A stretch of DNA of 24,960 bases. It comes from JAWLBW01 sp041687475 (GTDB lineage: Bacteria > J088 > JAWLBW01). The notes under the pieces were generated by a model. It was not told where the DNA came from, did no database searches, and saw only the letters and a program-made list of their open reading frames with translations. The position numbers and the translations under genes are program-made. Each line of letters opens with the position of its first letter. Position 1 is the stretch's first letter. Below, piece after piece: positions 21,641 to 24,960 of this stretch. The stretch is taken from contig JAWLBW010000025.1 of NCBI GenBank assembly GCA_041687475.1, positions 1 to 24,960 of the forward strand, read 5' to 3'.

Positions 21641-22978
21641 ATGACGGTTGAAACCCGCGGTCGCATCCGGCGTCTGCTCATGGCTGGGTTCGTTCTCTTT
21701 GGCACGCTTGCCGGCATGCTGCTCGGTTCGCGTATCGCTTCTACGGCGAGCAATGCCTACGAAAAGCTGGACCTGTTCAGCGACGTGCTTTCGACCGTGC
21801 AGAATTCCTACGTCGACGAAGTCGATGTCGACGAGCTCATTTACGGCGCCATCGACGGCATGATGAGCACGCTCGACCCGCACTCTTCCTTTCTCGACCC
21901 CGACGGCTACAAGGAAATGCAGGTCGATACGACCGGCGCCTTCGGCGGCCTGGGCATCGAGGTCAGCCTTCGCGACGGGACGCTTCTCGTCGTCTCTCCG
22001 ATTGAAGACACGCCGGCGAGCCGGGCCGGTATTCAGGCCGAAGACAGAATTCTCGCCATCGACGACAAGTCGACCCAGGAAATGAGCCTGATGGACGCGG
22101 TCAAGCACATGCGCGGCCCAGCCGGCAGCGAAGTGACCATTTCGGTGCTGCGCGACGGGTGGAACGGCCCCCGCGACTTCACGCTCGAACGCGAGGTCAT
22201 TCGCATCAAGAGCGTCAAGTCGAGCCGACTGAGCGGCGACATCGGACACGTCAGGCTGACCCAATTCCAGGAAAAGACCGTCGACGATTTGCGCCGCGCC
22301 CTGACGGAACTCGAAAAGAAGCCCCTTGCCGGTCTGGTGCTCGATCTGCGCAACAACCCCGGCGGCTTGCTCGATCAGGCCATTCTGGTGACCGACGAGT
22401 TCATCGACGAAGGTCTCATTGTTTACACCGAAGGCCGCCTGCCCAATTCGCGCCAGGAATTCCGTGCCCGTCGCGAAGCCCGGAAACGCCAGTACCCGAT
22501 TGTGGTGTTGGTGAACGGCGGTTCGGCCAGCGCCAGCGAGATCGTGGCCGGCGCGCTGCAGGACCACCAGCGTGCGATGATCATGGGCACGACAACCTTC
22601 GGCAAGGGCAGCGTGCAGACCATCGTGCCCCTGCGCGACGGTTCGGCCCTGCGGCTTACGACGGCCAAGTATTTCACGCCGGCGGGCCGTTCGATACAGG
22701 CCACCGGCATCGAGCCCGACATTATCGTGCCGCAGGCGGTCGTGACCGACTCGCCGACGAATCATATGGTTCTGCGCGAGAAAGACCTCGAACATCACTT
22801 CGAAAACGGCGAGGCCGAGGGCGAAGAAGCCGACACGGAAGAGACCGATACCGAAGCAGCGCCGCCGGCCGGGCCCGCCGTTTCGGGCGAATTTGAAGAT
22901 TACCAGCTGTCGCGGGCAGCCGACCTGCTGCGCGGCCTCAAGCTGATACAGACCCAGCAACAGAAGTCGGTGAAGTGA
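21641..22978 (+). CDS. Carboxy-terminal processing protease (S41 family)
   Basis: This 445-residue serine protease is anchored or exported by an N-terminal hydrophobic segment (about 11-29). It has a cap region, a PDZ domain (about 98-185, GGLGIEVSLRDGTLLVVSPI and GIQAEDRILAID), and the S41 core. The catalytic pair is S297 in NGGSASASEIVAGALQD and K322 in FGKGSVQ, 25 residues apart as in plant D1-processing CtpA. LVLDLRNNPGGLL (232-244) is the conserved core strand. The tail (about 385-425) is acidic and low complexity. Such proteases trim periplasmic wall hydrolases or lipoproteins. GGAGG lies about five bases before the ATG at 21641. The next gene starts on its stop codon (GTGA). Confidence 0.94.
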   Translation: MTVETRGRIRRLLMAGFVLFGTLAGMLLGSRIASTASNAYEKLDLFSDVLSTVQNSYVDEVDVDELIYGAIDGMMSTLDPHSSFLDPDGYKEMQVDTTGAFGGLGIEVSLRDGTLLVVSPIEDTPASRAGIQAEDRILAIDDKSTQEMSLMDAVKHMRGPAGSEVTISVLRDGWNGPRDFTLEREVIRIKSVKSSRLSGDIGHVRLTQFQEKTVDDLRRALTELEKKPLAGLVLDLRNNPGGLLDQAILVTDEFIDEGLIVYTEGRLPNSRQEFRARREARKRQYPIVVLVNGGSASASEIVAGALQDHQRAMIMGTTTFGKGSVQTIVPLRDGSALRLTTAKYFTPAGRSIQATGIEPDIIVPQAVVTDSPTNHMVLREKDLEHHFENGEAEGEEADTEETDTEAAPPAGPAVSGEFEDYQLSRAADLLRGLKLIQTQQQKSVK

Positions 22979-24033
22979 GCCTGCGGTTCTTCCGTTCACG
23001 TCGCACCCTGCGGGCGGCGACGGCTTGCGTGCTGCTTCTGCTTGCCGCGACGGCTTGCAGCAAGGGCGCCAGGGAGCCATCGGATGCCGCATCGGTCGAA
23101 GCCCCGGCGGCGAACCCGGTTACCGCACCCGCACGTGCGCAAGCGCCCGTAACCCGGCCGGCCGTGCCCGCCGAGACGACGCCCGCGGCCGCCCCCGATC
23201 CCCGGGAAGCCGCGCTCGCCTTTTTTGCCCGCCATGATGCCGAAGGGTGGCACTTTCCGAGCCGCTACCACTACAACGAATGGCGCCATGCCACAGGGCG
23301 CCGCGATCGTCCCCACGAGATTACCCTGGGGGGAAAAACGGCGCGCCTTTCAGTGGGGAAGGAAAGCGGCATCGTCATACTCATTGACGATCTGGGGAAT
23401 GCGTCGTGGTCGCTGCGGCGACTCAAGGCGCTCGGTTATCCGGTAAACGGCGCCATTCTGCCGCATACCCCGCTTGCGAAACGGGCCGTCGAGGCCATTC
23501 GCGCCAACGGGGGTGACCCGATTCTTCACCTTCCGCTCGAACCGCTCGGCTTTCCCGGAAACGATCCGGGGCCGGGCGCCCTGTTCGTGACCATGCCCAC
23601 CGAGACCAAGGCGCGTCTGTTCGAGGGCAATTGGGGGCACATGCCGGGGTTGGTCGGCCTCAACAATCACATGGGGTCGCGCTTTACCTCGGACCCCGCC
23701 TCGGTTGCCTGGCTTGCCGGTACCTTGCAGGGCAGGCGAGCCTTCTTCGTCGACAGCCGCACCGTGGCCGGCTCGCACGCCCATGCCACCATGATCGAAC
23801 ATGGCGTGCCGTCGCTCGGACGAACCCACTTTCTCGACGAAAAGCCTACGCACGAGGCGGTCGAAGCAAGCCTGCGCGAGGCGCTTGCCTACGCCCGTCG
23901 GAATGGTTTTGCCCTGGCCATCGGCCACCCCCACCGCGCCACCATGGACGTTCTAGAAGCCGCCCCCGCGCTGTTTCGGGAATACGGGGTGAAGGCCGTA
24001 TCGCTGCGGAAACTTTTCGCCCTCGACGACTGA
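22975..24033 (+). CDS. Divergent polysaccharide deacetylase (YibQ family), probable lipoprotein
   Basis: This 352-residue protein starts with GTG overlapping the ctp stop codon. An Arg-rich N-terminus and hydrophobic stretch lead to AATACSK, a relaxed lipobox with C28. An Ala/Pro-rich linker (about 33-75) would hold the domain away from the membrane. The C-terminal domain is a NodB-like fold of the divergent polysaccharide deacetylase 2 family: VILIDDLG (134-141), HLPLEP (185-190), NNHMGS (230-235), FVDSRT (258-263) and IGHPH (316-320). Acidic and histidine positions of the metal site are kept, but activity is unproven in this family. Its place after ftsEX-envC-ctp recalls YibQ next to envC in enterobacteria and suggests a wall-remodelling role. 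Confidence 0.88.
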   Translation: MSLRFFRSRRTLRAATACVLLLLAATACSKGAREPSDAASVEAPAANPVTAPARAQAPVTRPAVPAETTPAAAPDPREAALAFFARHDAEGWHFPSRYHYNEWRHATGRRDRPHEITLGGKTARLSVGKESGIVILIDDLGNASWSLRRLKALGYPVNGAILPHTPLAKRAVEAIRANGGDPILHLPLEPLGFPGNDPGPGALFVTMPTETKARLFEGNWGHMPGLVGLNNHMGSRFTSDPASVAWLAGTLQGRRAFFVDSRTVAGSHAHATMIEHGVPSLGRTHFLDEKPTHEAVEASLREALAYARRNGFALAIGHPHRATMDVLEAAPALFREYGVKAVSLRKLFALDD

Positions 24034-24103
24034 ACCTTTCCTCGCTTTCCATTTCATCAAGACATCCCTCCGTTGGTAGTTGTCTTCAGTTTAAACTTTA
24101 TCG

Positions 24104-24132
24104 TTGACATGTCGATTTCAGGCATGTTATAT
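24104..24132 (+). promoter_or_regulatory. Strong sigma70-type promoter of the cold-shock gene
   Basis: TTGACA (24104-24109) is a perfect -35 box, spaced 17 bases from TTATAT (24127-24132). The surrounding 60 bases are markedly AT-rich. Transcription near 24139 would give a leader of about 54 bases. Confidence 0.85.
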
Positions 24133-24192
24133 CTAGCTCCGGTCAGTGAGCGGCCTGCTGAGAGAAGGCTGCCCTTCGACAGGAGAAGTTTT

Positions 24193-24417
24193 ATGACTAA
24201 TGGAAAGGTTCGCTGGTTTGACGAAAAGAAAGGCTTCGGTTTCATCGCGCGCGACAATGCCCGCGACATCTTCGTTCACTACAGTGCCATACAGCAGGAT
24301 GGGTTCCGTACGCTGCGCGAAGGCGAACCCGTGACCTTCGAGGTTGCCGAAGGGCCCCACGGCGTGCACGCGATCACCGTTCAGAAAGCGGCCGCGGCAG
24401 CAGGCGCCATGGCCTGA
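24193..24417 (+). CDS. Cold-shock domain protein (CspA family)
   Basis: This 74-residue single-strand nucleic-acid-binding protein acts in the cytoplasm as an RNA chaperone. The cold-shock domain begins GKVRWFDEKKGFGFI with RNP1 (KGFGFI), then RNP2 as DIFVHYSAI, and ends FEVAEGPHGVHAITVQ. It has an Ala-rich tail (KAAAAAGAMA). The start at 24193 is chosen because AGGAG lies seven bases upstream and the family begins here; the frame is open further upstream across the promoter. It is a single-gene unit, with a strong promoter, a leader of about 54 bases and a clear terminator, which fits a highly expressed gene. Cold induction cannot be told from sequence. Confidence 0.96.
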   Translation: MTNGKVRWFDEKKGFGFIARDNARDIFVHYSAIQQDGFRTLREGEPVTFEVAEGPHGVHAITVQKAAAAAGAMA

Positions 24418-24447
24418 ACTTTCCTTTTTCCTCCGTGGTGTGGTGGG

Positions 24448-24480
24448 AGAGAGCCGGTGGGTGCCGGCTCTCTTTTTTTT
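24448..24480 (+). terminator. Intrinsic terminator of the cold-shock gene
   Basis: AGAGAGCCGG (24448-24457) pairs perfectly with CCGGCTCTCT (24464-24473) around a 6-base loop and is followed by a run of eight T (24473-24480). This is the clearest Rho-independent terminator in the window. Confidence 0.95.
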
Positions 24481-24628
24481 CGAGCTTTCATCGCTGCATG
24501 GGTTCCGGTTTTCTGCGGGTGGCCTACAATGGGCGCTAGTGGCCCGTGCGGTTGGTTCGTATGCATCGGTGTCCGAATCTATGCGAATTAGCCGAACAGG
24601 ACACTAGGTCCGTGCCGCACCGAGGTCC

Positions 24629-24960
24629 ATGTTGTCACCCGCTGCCTGGTCGCTTGAGACGGCGATCATCATCTTCGGCCTTGCCGGGGTCGTTATCTTC
24701 ATCGCCGGTACCCGTCTCGTTTACCTGACGGATACCCTGGCCGATCGTACCCGATTGGGCGAAGCCTTCATGGGCGGGGTGTTTCTCGGCGCAACCACCT
24801 CGTTGTCGGGCTCGGTTACCTCCATCACGGCCGCCCTCGACGGCAGGGCCGAACTCGCCATCAGCAACGGCCTCGGGGGTATTGCCGCGCAGACCATGTT
24901 TCTGGCGCTGGCCGACATGGTGCACCGCAAGGTCAATCTCGAGCACGCCGCCGCATCGGC
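24629..24960 (+). CDS. Sodium/calcium exchanger family membrane protein, 3'-truncated
   Basis: The frame opened by the ATG at 24629 runs without a stop to the window edge, giving 110 residues. The first hydrophobic segment (about 9-28, LETAIIIFGLAGVVIFIAG) is followed by TRLVYLTDTLADRTRLGEAF and then GGVFLGATTSLSGSVTSITA. This resembles the alpha-1 repeat (G.....TSLPE.....A) of CaCA exchangers, but here LSGSV stands in place of LPE. ELAISNGLGGIAAQTMFLAL fits the same family. Such proteins exchange Ca2+ or other cations for Na+ or H+ across the inner membrane. GAGG lies three bases upstream of the ATG, a tight spacing like that of the DUF1285-like gene. Whether a second alpha repeat follows cannot be seen. 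Confidence 0.75.
   Translation, partial: MLSPAAWSLETAIIIFGLAGVVIFIAGTRLVYLTDTLADRTRLGEAFMGGVFLGATTSLSGSVTSITAALDGRAELAISNGLGGIAAQTMFLALADMVHRKVNLEHAAAS

Noticed and set aside
24059..24086. Terminator after the polysaccharide deacetylase gene
   Set aside because: AAGACA and TGTCTT can pair but the stem is only six bases with a 16-base loop and no T-tract, so it is not convincing.

Overview
The window is a GC-rich (about 60-65 % by eye), gene-dense bacterial chromosome segment. It holds 20 confidently recognisable protein genes plus one doubtful small ORF. No rRNA, tRNA, CRISPR array or transposase was seen. An AmpG-type permease, an EnvC-like murein hydrolase activator, FtsEX and a probable lipoprotein point to a Gram-negative (diderm) organism. 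The cluster ftsE-ftsX-envC-ctp-divergent polysaccharide deacetylase, preceded by a small FNHNV...HIQTEDSG protein, recalls delta-proteobacterial-type genomes. A Leptospira-relative spirochaete is also possible. The species cannot be fixed from the sequence alone.

Layout. 1-1.1 kb: 3' part of nicotinate phosphoribosyltransferase (NAD salvage). 1.2-4.8 kb, minus strand: zinc-ribbon ribosomal protein L28, a small membrane protein with an HExxH motif, a pirin-DoxX pair and an FAD-dependent amine-oxidase/phytoene-desaturase-like enzyme. 5.0-6.8 kb, plus strand: a nucleotidyltransferase, a BON-domain protein and a metallophosphoesterase that overlaps it. 6.8-12.7 kb: ampG, a DUF1285-like protein, a phosphohexomutase and a VAT-1/quinone-oxidoreductase-like enzyme, separated by unusually long (350-440 bp) gaps full of short repeats. 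12.7-18.4 kb: replicative DNA polymerase dnaE and a divergent transketolase. 18.5-24.0 kb: a cell-envelope/division cluster (conserved small protein, ftsE, ftsX, envC-like, ctp, divergent polysaccharide deacetylase), mostly with overlapping start/stop codons. 24.1-24.5 kb: a cold-shock protein with a textbook promoter and terminator. The window ends inside a Na+/Ca2+-exchanger-family membrane protein.

How the genes work together. FtsEX is expected to gate the EnvC-like coiled-coil activator, whose LytM domain here lacks the zinc ligands, so that it switches on amidases at the septum. The Ctp protease and the deacetylase-fold lipoprotein probably act in the same periplasmic cell-wall pathway. 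AmpG would return muropeptides to the cytoplasm. DnaE keeps what looks like a complete set of PHP metal ligands, which suggests built-in proofreading.

The most unusual signal is non-coding. Six gaps (2.0-2.2 kb and the five gaps from 6.8 to 12.7 kb) contain short tandem arrays with a near-constant period of 7 bp (once 8 bp) but with different unit sequences. They occur alongside a 3 x 61-bp hairpin-bearing tandem repeat, a dispersed palindromic element of about 40 bp in opposite orientations, a recurrent CCGTGCAGCACG motif, and an inverted 26-bp pair flanking ampG. This may be a genome-wide intergenic repeat system comparable to, but distinct from, the heptanucleotide STRR repeats of cyanobacteria.
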